A stretch of 64,000 bases of DNA from Stenotrophomonas sp. MMGLT7. GTDB lineage: Bacteria > Pseudomonadota > Gammaproteobacteria > Xanthomonadales > Xanthomonadaceae. A model generated the notes under the pieces. It did no database searches and had not been told where the DNA came from. It was given only the letters and a program-made list of their open reading frames with translations. The stretch lies in NCBI RefSeq assembly GCF_021168555.1, contig NZ_JAJOZS010000005.1:1-64000 (forward strand), written 5' to 3'. The position numbers and the translations under genes were made by a program. Position 1 is the first letter of the stretch. Every line of letters starts with the position of its first letter. Positions 38,563 to 46,494 of the stretch are shown here, in pieces.

Positions 38563-38679
38563 ATGAACCTAATCCCGTTATCGCGCGAACTTCACCGTAA
38601 ACCGTTGCCAAATAATCACCCGGCACCTCCCGAGGAATTATCCCTGTTCAAAGGCGCTCATCAACCTCAGCCCGCTTAA
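38563..38679 (+). CDS. possible 38-aa small ORF
   Basis: The ATG directly follows the Mrr-like stop (TAAATG), so ribosomes could re-initiate. The 38-codon frame has a Pro/Asn/His-rich product (MNLIPLSRELHRK, then PPEELSLFKGAHQPQPA). The AT content begins to rise here. It could be a tiny real gene, a remnant of a longer displaced gene, or chance. No family recognised. Confidence 0.3.
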   Translation: MNLIPLSRELHRKPLPNNHPAPPEELSLFKGAHQPQPA

Positions 38680-38735
38680 TCCGATCTCTTTATCCGACCA
38701 GTTGTTGGCCAAGGTCATTTTTCAGAGTAATCATT

Positions 38736-40406
38736 GTGCGACTGGAAAAAATTAAAATCCGGGACTTCAAGCGCTTTGCCGATCTTGAAATTTCCAATAT
38801 TCCACGGACAGCCAAACTCGTTCTACTCACAGGACCAAATGGGAGCGGAAAAACCTCCCTCTTTGAAGCCTTCAACTATTGGATGAAACTATCTGCCAGA
38901 GGAGACTGGAGTTATGACCAAGATTATTATTGGCGGCCAGAAAATAAAGGAACCCAAAGTTCATCCCCCCCTACAACACGAAACCTTGCGAACGACACTT
39001 GGAACAACATAGCTCCAAATTTCTTTGGTGTGACCCAAGATATCCGACACAATAAAGAATTATGCAAAAAAACTTTCTATGTGCGTTCCGCCTATCGTCA
39101 CTCTCCGGATTTTACTACTCAAGGCTTGCACCGGCTCGACGACATTCTGAAAGACACCGGTGGAGCATCTATGCTGATGCTCTCAGAATCCCGTGTCCAA
39201 GATAACTACCAGCGCTTGGTGGGAGCCAGCCTAGAAAAACTCTACGATCAAAGTCAGAAAGATAGAACGGCAGGTCAGATCACCGATGAGCTAATTGGTG
39301 AAGTCCGACAAGCCATGCGGCGGGTCTTTGATAATCTTGTGCTTGAAGGCCCAGGCAATCCATTGGAGGGCGGAACCTTCCGTTTCACCAAGGGCATGAC
39401 CTCCAATTTCCATTACAAAAACCTATCTGGCGGTGAAAAAGCTGCATTCGATCTTTTGCTAGATTTCATCATCAAGCGCAAGAAATTCGATGACACCATC
39501 TTCTGCATCGACGAACCTGAACTTCATATGCATACGCGCCTTCAGGCAAGGCTACTTGAGGTCATGTTCGATCTGATTCCTGATAACTGCCAGCTTTGGC
39601 TCTCCACCCACTCCATTGGCATGGCGCGGAAAGCAGCAGAACTTAATGCGACTAATCAAGGACAAGTTGCCTTCATCGACTTCCACGATCAAAATTTTGA
39701 CTTGGCGGTAAAGCTAGAACCAATTCAGCCAGATCGCCTATTTTGGCAGAAGATGTTTCATACCGCACTAGATGATTTGGCCGAGTTGGTGGTGCCTGAA
39801 TATGTCATTTTTTGCGAAGGCAGAAAGATTGGCCAATCGGGGAGAAAGCCAAGCTTTGATGTAACTGTATATCAGAAGATATTTGGCCCATGGCACCCAG
39901 AAATTGATTTCATCCCCTTGGGAGGCGGCAATGAAGTGCAGCACGATGGGAAGGCATTTGATTATCTACTGACCAAGCTGGCGCCAGGGATGAAGACCTG
40001 GAAAGTCTTCGATAAGGATGATCGTAATGAAACAGAGATTGAAGCGCTCAAGCAAGAAAATATCTATGTTTTATCTCGACGTGATATAGAGAGTTTTCTT
40101 TGGGATGACGAGGTGCTAGCAGAGCTTTGTAAGACCCTCGGCAAATCTGACGTCGCTGAAAAAATAAGACAAAAGAAGCAGCAACAATTGGAAACACTGC
40201 CAAGCCGTGGCATGCCTAGTGATGATGTAAAAGCGATCACCGACAGTTTATATTTTGAAATCAAGAAGTTGCTTGGATTAAATGGCTATGGTAACTCGGC
40301 GGAAGCATTTTCGATCGAACACCTTGCTCCGTTGATTCAACCAGAAATGGCTATCTATAAGGAATTGGCTGCAACCGTGCTAGCTCCACTGAAAAAGCAT
40401 GGTTAA
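38736..40406 (+). CDS. AAA ATPase fused to a TOPRIM/DUF4435-like nuclease domain (OLD/PARIS-like)
   Basis: 556 aa from a GTG start. SMC/ABC-type ATPase: Walker A GPNGSGKT at 33-40, signature LSGGEK near 231, Walker B IFCIDEPELHMH near 254-266, H-loop LSTHSIG near 288. The C-terminal part has a TOPRIM-like pattern: Glu in IFCEG (about 360), GGG, DKDD (about 426) and DIESFL (about 451), as in OLD nucleases and AriB (DUF4435) of PARIS. It is far more AT-rich than all neighbours, so it was acquired. Probably an anti-phage gene. Which family it belongs to is not settled. Confidence 0.78.
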   Translation: MRLEKIKIRDFKRFADLEISNIPRTAKLVLLTGPNGSGKTSLFEAFNYWMKLSARGDWSYDQDYYWRPENKGTQSSSPPTTRNLANDTWNNIAPNFFGVTQDIRHNKELCKKTFYVRSAYRHSPDFTTQGLHRLDDILKDTGGASMLMLSESRVQDNYQRLVGASLEKLYDQSQKDRTAGQITDELIGEVRQAMRRVFDNLVLEGPGNPLEGGTFRFTKGMTSNFHYKNLSGGEKAAFDLLLDFIIKRKKFDDTIFCIDEPELHMHTRLQARLLEVMFDLIPDNCQLWLSTHSIGMARKAAELNATNQGQVAFIDFHDQNFDLAVKLEPIQPDRLFWQKMFHTALDDLAELVVPEYVIFCEGRKIGQSGRKPSFDVTVYQKIFGPWHPEIDFIPLGGGNEVQHDGKAFDYLLTKLAPGMKTWKVFDKDDRNETEIEALKQENIYVLSRRDIESFLWDDEVLAELCKTLGKSDVAEKIRQKKQQQLETLPSRGMPSDDVKAITDSLYFEIKKLLGLNGYGNSAEAFSIEHLAPLIQPEMAIYKELAATVLAPLKKHG

Positions 40407-40547
40407 AGGAAAATAGGGGTCATAAAATAGGGGGGCAGAGTACAATTTCACGCGATAGGCACCTGACACCCTGCGCCCCCAGCGTTGACTTCCCGTACAT
40501 CCGAGCTTCCTCATCCTCGCCCTGGCTTCAAGACTGGAGAGCGGAAG
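40407..40547. other. right edge of the AT-rich insert
   Basis: Base composition returns to GC-rich here. The junction contains a partial repeat, ATAGGGGTCATAAA followed by AATAGGGGGGCAGAGTAC, which looks like two copies of a mobile-element end word. No transposase is present. I cannot identify the element. Confidence 0.3.
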
Positions 40548-40880
40548 ATGATGAAGTGGATGGGTGCCGCGCTGGCCGCGGCGATGCTGGTGACCGGTTG
40601 CGCCAAGGTGGAGGGCGAGAAGTTCGTCGGCCACTGGGTCAATGTGCAGTCGCAGGACGACGTGATGGATATCGAGCGCAACGGGGAGTCCTTCATGGTG
40701 CGCAACACCACGCCGAGGTTCTTCAGCCGCAAGCCCAAGACCGAGAACTACCCGGCTATCTACAAGGATGGCGTGCTGCAGGTCTCCAACGACGGCGAGA
40801 CGGTGAACTTCGCCATCGACCAGGCCAATGGCCACCTCAACACCGGCAGCGACGAGTACCAGCGCGTGCCAGCGAAGTGA
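40548..40880 (+). CDS. small lipoprotein
   Basis: 110 aa. Lipoprotein signal with lipobox VTGC (residues 15-18), then a compact beta-rich domain (GHWVNVQSQDDVMDIERNGESFMVRN) like lysozyme-inhibitor or lipocalin-type small lipoproteins. ATG 40548 is preceded by GGAGAGCGG. Envelope-located by signal; role unknown. GC-rich codon use shows it belongs to the resident genome. Confidence 0.75.
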   Translation: MMKWMGAALAAAMLVTGCAKVEGEKFVGHWVNVQSQDDVMDIERNGESFMVRNTTPRFFSRKPKTENYPAIYKDGVLQVSNDGETVNFAIDQANGHLNTGSDEYQRVPAK

Positions 40881-41068
40881 GCGCGTAGTCGACTAAACCC
40901 TGGGCCGTATCGATATTCAGGCCAAAGCGCCACATGGCAGGCCGCAAGCATCCGCTGCATGCGAGCCAACCCGGTCCGTCCCGCTTCGCTTGCGACGAAG
41001 ATGCCCCATAGGCTGGGCGGGGCCGACGGCGCGTTCGAGTGTCCGTCGGATTTGTACGTCAAAAGCGC

Positions 41069-41113
41069 CCTCATCCGCCCTTCGGGCCCCTTCTCCCGTG
41101 AACGGGATAAGGG
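41069..41113. repeat. half copy of the palindromic intergenic repeat
   Basis: GCGCCCTCATCCGCCCTTCGG...CTTCTCCCGTGAACGGGATAAGG has the same words as the repeats at 19338 and 20391. It ends at the stop codon of the pseudouridine synthase gene. Confidence 0.65.
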
Positions 41114-42022
41114 TCAGCTGGACACGCTGGGTCCACGCCTGGCGGTGAAGCAACGGTTCTCGCCGGTGATCGGGTCCTCGAACGCCAGCGCATGCGCGAA
41201 CAGTTGCAGCGGCCGCTGCGGATCGTCCGGCCGCTGTTGCTGCAGCTGCGGGTAGAAGCGGTCGTGCAGGATCGGCGCGCCCAGCGCCGCCATGTGCACC
41301 CGCAACTGGTGCTTGCGCCCGGTGACCGGCTGCAGCCGGTAGGTCCACACACCCTCGCCGCGGGCGACCACGTCGATCACGGTTTCGCTGTTCGGCTCGC
41401 CCGCGGCCTCGCGCATGCGGAAGAACGGCTCGCCCGGCTCCAGGCGGCTGCGATGCACATGCGGGAACACCAGACCCGGCAACGGCGGCGCCACCGCCAG
41501 GTAGTGCTTGCGGATGCGCCGCTCGCGGAACAGCGCCTGGTAGCGGCCGCGGCTGGCCGGGTCGGCGGAGAACAGCACCAGCCCGGCGGTCTCCCGGTCG
41601 ATACGGTGCAGCGGCACCAGCGACGGGTTGTCCAACCGCCGCACCAGTCGCGTCAGCAACGTCTCGCGCACGTAGGCGCCGGTGGGCGCCACCGGCAGGA
41701 AGTGCGGCTTGCAGGCCACGACCAGGTGCGCGTCGGCGTGCACCACGGTCTCGGCGAAGGGGATGGCCGGCTCGTCCACCACCTCGCGGAAGTAGTGGAT
41801 CTCGGCGCCGCGCCGGTAGGGGGCCGCTGCGTCGAGCGGGCACCCGTCCGCGTCCAGCACGCGGCCCCGCTCGAAGCGCTCGCGCCAGGTACCCGCGTCC
41901 ACGCCCGGGAAGCGCGCGCATAGTGCTTCCAGCACCGTTGCCCAGGGCCCTGGGGGCAGCTGGAACCGGCTGGCGGGAATGCCGTCGCGAGTGGGGCGTA
42001 GGGAACCGGGGTCAGTGTGCAT
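41114..42022 (-). CDS. RluA-family pseudouridine synthase
   Basis: 302 aa. Isomerises uridine in rRNA or tRNA. The catalytic motif is HRIDRETAGLVLF, with the Asp in place. A C-terminal LQPVTGRKHQLRVHMAALGAPILHD motif is standard. It lacks an N-terminal S4 domain. ATG 42022 fits the family start; longer frames are unsupported. The specific target position is not readable. The stop abuts a palindromic repeat. Confidence 0.9.
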   Translation of the reverse strand: MHTDPGSLRPTRDGIPASRFQLPPGPWATVLEALCARFPGVDAGTWRERFERGRVLDADGCPLDAAAPYRRGAEIHYFREVVDEPAIPFAETVVHADAHLVVACKPHFLPVAPTGAYVRETLLTRLVRRLDNPSLVPLHRIDRETAGLVLFSADPASRGRYQALFRERRIRKHYLAVAPPLPGLVFPHVHRSRLEPGEPFFRMREAAGEPNSETVIDVVARGEGVWTYRLQPVTGRKHQLRVHMAALGAPILHDRFYPQLQQQRPDDPQRPLQLFAHALAFEDPITGENRCFTARRGPSVSS

Positions 42023-42181
42023 TTGTCGGGCGGACGCGCAGGCGATTGGCAAGCATTGTCCGAGTATGGGTGCCCGAAGGAAGGCAAGGCCAATCGCATG
42101 CGTCGATCTGCAAGCGAACCACCGTGCCATGCCTCGCGACTCAGGATGGCTTACGAACTACGCCAGGGCGATCGTTTGCCG

Positions 42182-42472
42182 TCAGGCGGCCAATCGCTTG
42201 ATGCGCGCAGGCAGATCGCCGAGCGCACGGTGGGCTTCTTCCAGTTCGTAGTCGGCCTGCAGGCCCAGCCAGAAGCGCTCGGTCGTGCCCAGTGCCGCGG
42301 CCAGGCGGACGGCGGTGTCGGCGGTGATGCCGCGCTTGCCCAGCACGATCTCGTTGATGCGGTGCGGCGGCACGCCGGTGGCGCGGGCAAGCGCGTTCTG
42401 GCTGATGCCCAGCGGTTCGAGGAACTCCTCGAGCAGCACTTCGCCGGGATGGATGTTGGGTAGGGGGGCCAT
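42182..42472 (-). CDS. higA: HigA family antitoxin, orphan
   Basis: 96 aa. IHPGEVLLEEFLEPLGISQNALARATGVPPHRINEIVLGKRGITADTA is the HigA HTH, with the usual FWLGLQADYELEEA tail. HigA binds HigB and represses the operon. Here the toxin gene just upstream survives only as its C-terminal end, so this antitoxin is probably an orphan that could still neutralise related toxins or act as a regulator. Confidence 0.92.
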   Translation of the reverse strand: MAPLPNIHPGEVLLEEFLEPLGISQNALARATGVPPHRINEIVLGKRGITADTAVRLAAALGTTERFWLGLQADYELEEAHRALGDLPARIKRLAA

Positions 42473-42488
42473 TGGGGATGCCTCGGGT

Positions 42489-42587
42489 TCAGTGGTAATC
42501 GACGATTTCGACCTCGGAGACATCGCCTTCCTTCCATCGGAAGCAAATGCGCCATTGGTCGTTGATCCGGATGCTGTCCCAAGACAT
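42489..42587 (-). pseudogene. higB: higB toxin remnant
   Basis: The last 32 codons read SIRINDQWRICFRW, then GDVSEVEIVDYH, the diagnostic end of RelE/HigB toxins. Upstream the frame meets a TAG and matches nothing, so about two thirds of the toxin is lost. The stop is 16 nt from the higA start, the normal higBA order. Confidence 0.8.
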
Positions 42588-42751
42588 CGGCGCTCCGGCA
42601 GCCTAGGACAGCAAGCGCTGAGCCTGCTCTGGCCCACGCCCCTGCCAAGCCTCACCAGGAGGTACCCACGAGCGTAGCTCAAGATCTTGTGTTAGACTTC
42701 GATCCAACATGGCCCTCGCCTCTTGGTTTTTCGAAACCTACGCGGGGGTTC

Positions 42752-43753
42752 TTATTGTCCGGCTTTCGCGTTCCACCAGCGCTCCCACCCGTTGGGCGCC
42801 CCCATGCCAGTGACTGACAGTTTCCGCTGGGAGGCCTGGGACGGGAAGCTACACAGATGCTGTGCCAGCCGATCCGGCCATTGGCTTCCTGAGCATATCC
42901 GCTGGAGCATGTGGCGGACGATGGCCAGGTAAACGAAGGGCTTCGACAGCAGATCCGGTTTACCAGCGAATGCCTCGCACCAGTCGATTGCGGTTGAAGG
43001 CGGTAGCTTGGGCTCGGAGACCATGTTGCGATTCCATACCCGGCTGTGATGCGCCACCAGATTGCGCAGATAACTAAGTGCGCGAACCCAACTGCCAAGT
43101 ATCCTCCAGTCTCCGATGCCATAGCGAGAAGCGATCGCCATCTGATCGGCGACCTTCATCATGGCCAACAGCTGCGAGATCGAACCGAAATCCCACACTT
43201 CGATGGCTACCCATATCGGCATGTTAGGACCGTGCTTCTCACGGTAGTGCTTGACGAAGTCTTCCTTCGATCGCTGCACCAGCCCTTGGTGTCGCTGCTG
43301 CCACGCGGCGAACGCGGTCTGCCCTGAGCGATGATCTCGCTTATTGCGGAAACTTGGATGGAAATTGTCTTCGTGCAGATGGGCGAACGTGTCGGCGCTG
43401 CCCAGCCGATATGCCACCTCGACTCTCAACGATACTTCGATGCGTTCCAGCGCGTCGGCAAGCAGTATACGCAAGGTGCGATCGAATAGGTACAGGGCGA
43501 CCGCATCGGAGAATACGGTGCCTGCCACGAATTGGTCCGTGCTCACCGTACGAATAGCGCCGTTCGCCGCATCTTGCTCCAACCGGAATACCCGGAAGGG
43601 GTACCAATAAGCACTGAGACGGTAGTAGCCGACACGCTGCAACCAGGTCAGAGCTACCTTCTCGTCTTCGATCAGCAAACCGCGCATCCGTAGCAGTGCC
43701 AACTGCTCGTCGAACGATTTCCACGGGCGACTGTAAATGTGATTGATCGACAT
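42752..43753 (-). CDS. Abi family protein (Abi_2, AbiD/AbiF-like)
   Basis: 333 aa. The N-terminus KSFDEQLALLRMRGLLIEDEKVALTWLQRVGYYRLSAYWYPFR is typical of Abi_2 proteins. A HEPN-like RNase signature RNLVAHH lies near residue 230. Such proteins are linked to abortive infection and related immunity, probably through RNA cleavage, possibly acting on structured RNA. ATG 43753 has AAGGAG close upstream. A GTG at 43792 is an alternative start. Slightly lower GC than neighbours. Confidence 0.8.
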   Translation of the reverse strand: MSINHIYSRPWKSFDEQLALLRMRGLLIEDEKVALTWLQRVGYYRLSAYWYPFRVFRLEQDAANGAIRTVSTDQFVAGTVFSDAVALYLFDRTLRILLADALERIEVSLRVEVAYRLGSADTFAHLHEDNFHPSFRNKRDHRSGQTAFAAWQQRHQGLVQRSKEDFVKHYREKHGPNMPIWVAIEVWDFGSISQLLAMMKVADQMAIASRYGIGDWRILGSWVRALSYLRNLVAHHSRVWNRNMVSEPKLPPSTAIDWCEAFAGKPDLLSKPFVYLAIVRHMLQRICSGSQWPDRLAQHLCSFPSQASQRKLSVTGMGAPNGWERWWNAKAGQ

Positions 43754-43852
43754 GGCTCCTTGCCTGGACGGCGCGTGTGCGCAACTGATCACTCGATGGA
43801 AGTTATCTGAAAATATTGGACAACTGAATCGTTTTACAGCTTGCTGTATCTC

Positions 43853-46102
43853 TCAGAACAGCGAGCCCTGCATGGGCACGGCAACTTCGTCCGGCGCATC
43901 GTCGATGGGCTGCGCCGTTTCCCCGCCCAACCGCCACGCCAAGCCCGAGATCCGCGCCGCATGCCGCGCCAGCGCGGCACGCAGCACCGGCTCGCTGGCA
44001 GCCAGGTGCAGCGCGCGGCGGGCGCGGGTGAGGCCGGTGTAGACCAGTTCGCGGCTGAGCACGCGGGCGTCGCGGTTGGGCAGTTGCAGCCAGACTTCGT
44101 CGAACTCGCTGCCCTGGGCCTTGTGCACGGTCATGGCGAAGGCGCTCTCGTGCGCGGGCAGCGCGGCGGGGTGGAAGCCGCGGACCTGGCCGTCGCCCTC
44201 GCCTTCGAACCAGGCGACCAGGGCGCCGCTTTCGTCCCTTAGACAAATGCCGACGTCGCCGTTGAACAGGCCATGGCGGTAGCTGTTCTCGGCGATCAGC
44301 AGCAGGCGGCCGTGGAACCAGGGCGAAGCGGCGCCGAGGCGGCGGGTGCCGCTACCGCTCTCGGCCAGCAGTTGCTCGATGCGTGCGTTGAGGCCGCGCG
44401 CGCCCTGCGGGCCGTTGCGCACGGCGGTGAGCAGGCGCACGCGGCCGGCGTCGCGCAGGGCGGCGGCCGGGTCTTCGGCGGCGGCCAGCGCGCGCCAGTG
44501 CGCGAGCAGGGGTTCGCCGCGGGCCTGCAGGGGATCGTCGATGTCCTGGTGGAAGTGCACGCCGGCCAGTTCGCCGCCACGCAGCAGGGCGAGGCTGCGC
44601 TCGGTGTCGCCGGCGCGCACGGCGTCGGCCAGCGGGGCGAGTTCGAAGCCCTGGGCCTGGCGGTAGCCGCGCAGCAGGTGCACGCGGTGGCCGGCAAGGC
44701 CGCCGCCGCGGGTGTCGGTGGGCCGGCTGCCGCCGGGCACGCCGCCGAGCAGCGGCTGCAGGGCCTGGGCATCGTCGGGCTGCAGGGCGTCGCCGGGGCC
44801 GGCGGCCTGCAGGATGGCGGCGAGCACGTCGCCGGCCTCGACCGAGGGCAGCTGGTCGGCGTCGCCGAGCAGGATCAGCTGGGTGCCGTCGGCCACCGCC
44901 TCGACCAGCTTGCACATCAGCGGCAGGTCCACCATAGAGGCTTCGTCGACGACGATCAGGTCGAACGGCAGCGGGTTGTCGGCATTGTGGCGGAAGTTGG
45001 GCGAGTCGGGGATGACGCCGAGCAGGCGGTGCAGGGTGCTGGCGCCGGTGGGGAGCGGGAGGGGCCAGGTGTCCTCTTCCGCCCGTTGGGCGCCCTCACC
45101 CGCCTTTGCGTGCCGCTCCTGCGGCACGCTCTTCGGGCCGGCTTCGCCGTTCGCTTCGGCATCCTGCCTTCGCAGTCGGGCACCCTCTCCCGCAAGCGGG
45201 GGAGGGGCGGCTTGCGCGATGGGCATCGACAGGCCGTCGGCCAGGGCGCGAGCCACGGCGATGCGCAGGCTCTCGGCCATGCGCTCGGCGGCGCGGCCGG
45301 TGGGCGCGGCCAGGGCGATGCGCGGGGCCGGGGTGCCGGCCAGCTGCGCCTGGGCGATGCGCAGCAGCAGCAGGCGGGCGATAGTGGTGGTCTTGCCGGT
45401 GCCGGGGCCGCCGGTGACCAGCAGCAGGGCGCGGCGCAGGGCGAGTGCGGCGGCCTGGGCCTGGCGGTCTGGGGTTTGCTGGTCGGCGGGTTGGTCGGGA
45501 AGGCCCTGGCCCTCACCCGCCCTTACGTGCCGCTCCTGCCGCACGCCCTTCGGGCCGGCTGCGCCGTTCGCTTCGGCATCCTGCCTTCGCAGTCGGGCAC
45601 CCTCTCCCGCAAGCGGGAGAGGGGAAGAGCCGGCCGTCACTGCTGCGTGCGGGAACAGTTGGGCGAACAGCGGGGCCAGTGGGGCGGCGTCGAAGTCCGG
45701 CAGCGGCTGGGCGGCGAGCCGGCGCAGGCCCTGTGCCAAGCGGCGCTCGTACTCGCGGTAGCGGCGCAGGTAGAGCAGGCCGTGTTCGAGCACCAGCGGG
45801 CAGTCGGGGGCGGCGGGATCTTCCGGCTCGGGCTGGGCCACCCAGCGCGAAGCGGCCAGGGCGCGCTGCCAGTCGGCCGGGTCGGGCAAGGCCGGGGCCG
45901 GGCCGTCGCGGGTGTCCAGCAGCACGCCGGCGCGGGCCGGGTCCAGGCCGGCGTGGCCGCTGGCCACGGCGAGCGAGGCCAGGGCGGCGCCAGCCAGTAC
46001 CTCGGCGCCGGTGTCAGGAGCAAGGCGCTGCAGGGTCTGGGCGAAGGCGAGGTCGAGCGTGCGCAGGGCGCCGCTGCGCTGGAGGGTGTCGAACGGGTTC
46101 AT
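43853..46102 (-). CDS. recD: exodeoxyribonuclease V subunit RecD
   Basis: 749 aa. 5'-3' helicase of RecBCD. Walker A TGGPGTGKTTT near residue 230, DEASM motif II, GDADQLPSV, and the C-terminal AMTVHKAQGSEFDEV plus VYTGLTRAR motifs are intact. Two in-frame segments of about 38 residues (near 160-198 and 298-337) are translations of a palindromic intergenic repeat and look like insertions in loops. ATG 46102 overlaps the stop of the intervening frame (ATGA). Confidence 0.93.
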   Translation of the reverse strand: MNPFDTLQRSGALRTLDLAFAQTLQRLAPDTGAEVLAGAALASLAVASGHAGLDPARAGVLLDTRDGPAPALPDPADWQRALAASRWVAQPEPEDPAAPDCPLVLEHGLLYLRRYREYERRLAQGLRRLAAQPLPDFDAAPLAPLFAQLFPHAAVTAGSSPLPLAGEGARLRRQDAEANGAAGPKGVRQERHVRAGEGQGLPDQPADQQTPDRQAQAAALALRRALLLVTGGPGTGKTTTIARLLLLRIAQAQLAGTPAPRIALAAPTGRAAERMAESLRIAVARALADGLSMPIAQAAPPPLAGEGARLRRQDAEANGEAGPKSVPQERHAKAGEGAQRAEEDTWPLPLPTGASTLHRLLGVIPDSPNFRHNADNPLPFDLIVVDEASMVDLPLMCKLVEAVADGTQLILLGDADQLPSVEAGDVLAAILQAAGPGDALQPDDAQALQPLLGGVPGGSRPTDTRGGGLAGHRVHLLRGYRQAQGFELAPLADAVRAGDTERSLALLRGGELAGVHFHQDIDDPLQARGEPLLAHWRALAAAEDPAAALRDAGRVRLLTAVRNGPQGARGLNARIEQLLAESGSGTRRLGAASPWFHGRLLLIAENSYRHGLFNGDVGICLRDESGALVAWFEGEGDGQVRGFHPAALPAHESAFAMTVHKAQGSEFDEVWLQLPNRDARVLSRELVYTGLTRARRALHLAASEPVLRAALARHAARISGLAWRLGGETAQPIDDAPDEVAVPMQGSLF
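45091..45207. repeat. palindromic intergenic repeat inside recD, copy A
   Basis: About 115 bp of the same element as the copy at 45508, sharing GCCGTTCGCTTCGGCATCCT and CACCCTCTCCCGCAAGCGGG. Read on the coding strand it gives PLAGEGARLRRQDAEANGEA and then ERHAKAGEG without a stop. Confidence 0.85.
45508..45622. repeat. palindromic intergenic repeat inside recD, copy B
   Basis: A second copy in the same orientation and the same reading frame as copy A, encoding PLAGEGARLRRQDAEANGAA and then ERHVRAGEG. It lies between the N-terminal domain and the ATPase core, probably a flexible linker. Confidence 0.85.
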
Positions 46103-46494
46103 GGGCGAGGCTCCCGACACGCGCTTGGTGCCGCGGTCCTGGGTTGCCGGCGAAGGCAGGTGGCGGCGGCATCGAGGCTGCGGACGACGATGACGTGTCC
46201 TGCCCCCAGGGAGAACCGAGCCTGCCCGGCTGCGGCTTGCCCGGGAACGGTCCAGCCAAGCGGACCCGTCGCGGAAGCCGCCCTGGCGACGACGAGGTAT
46301 TGGCGGGAAGGCCCGTTGCCGCCAGGGCGGCTCCGGTCAGGACCCGGCCGCGGCCGAGTGGCGCGATTGTGTGCCGGTGGCGTGTGCCGGGCTTCTGGAT
46401 GGATCCACCAGCAGTCGCCGCGGGCATCTCCGGCAATGCCGCGACCGGACAGGCTCGGTGCCAGCGAAGGATTGGGGGGCGTGGAGGTCCTCAT
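46099..46494 (-). CDS. open frame bridging recB and recD
   Basis: 131 codons. Its ATG overlaps the recB stop (ATGA, 46491-46494) and its TGA overlaps the recD ATG (46099-46102). The product is Arg/Pro/Ala-rich with no recognised domain or signal. The exact coupling at both ends is what a translated operon gene would show. The low-complexity sequence is more like decayed or repeat-derived DNA kept in frame to carry ribosomes to recD. Otherwise this 388-nt gap holds nothing. Confidence 0.35.
   Translation of the reverse strand: MRTSTPPNPSLAPSLSGRGIAGDARGDCWWIHPEARHTPPAHNRATRPRPGPDRSRPGGNGPSRQYLVVARAASATGPLGWTVPGQAAAGQARFSLGAGHVIVVRSLDAAATCLRRQPRTAAPSACREPRP

Noticed and set aside
45091-45622. 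CRISPR array
   Set aside because: Only two copies, imperfect, about 300 bp apart, inside a coding frame, with no cas genes.
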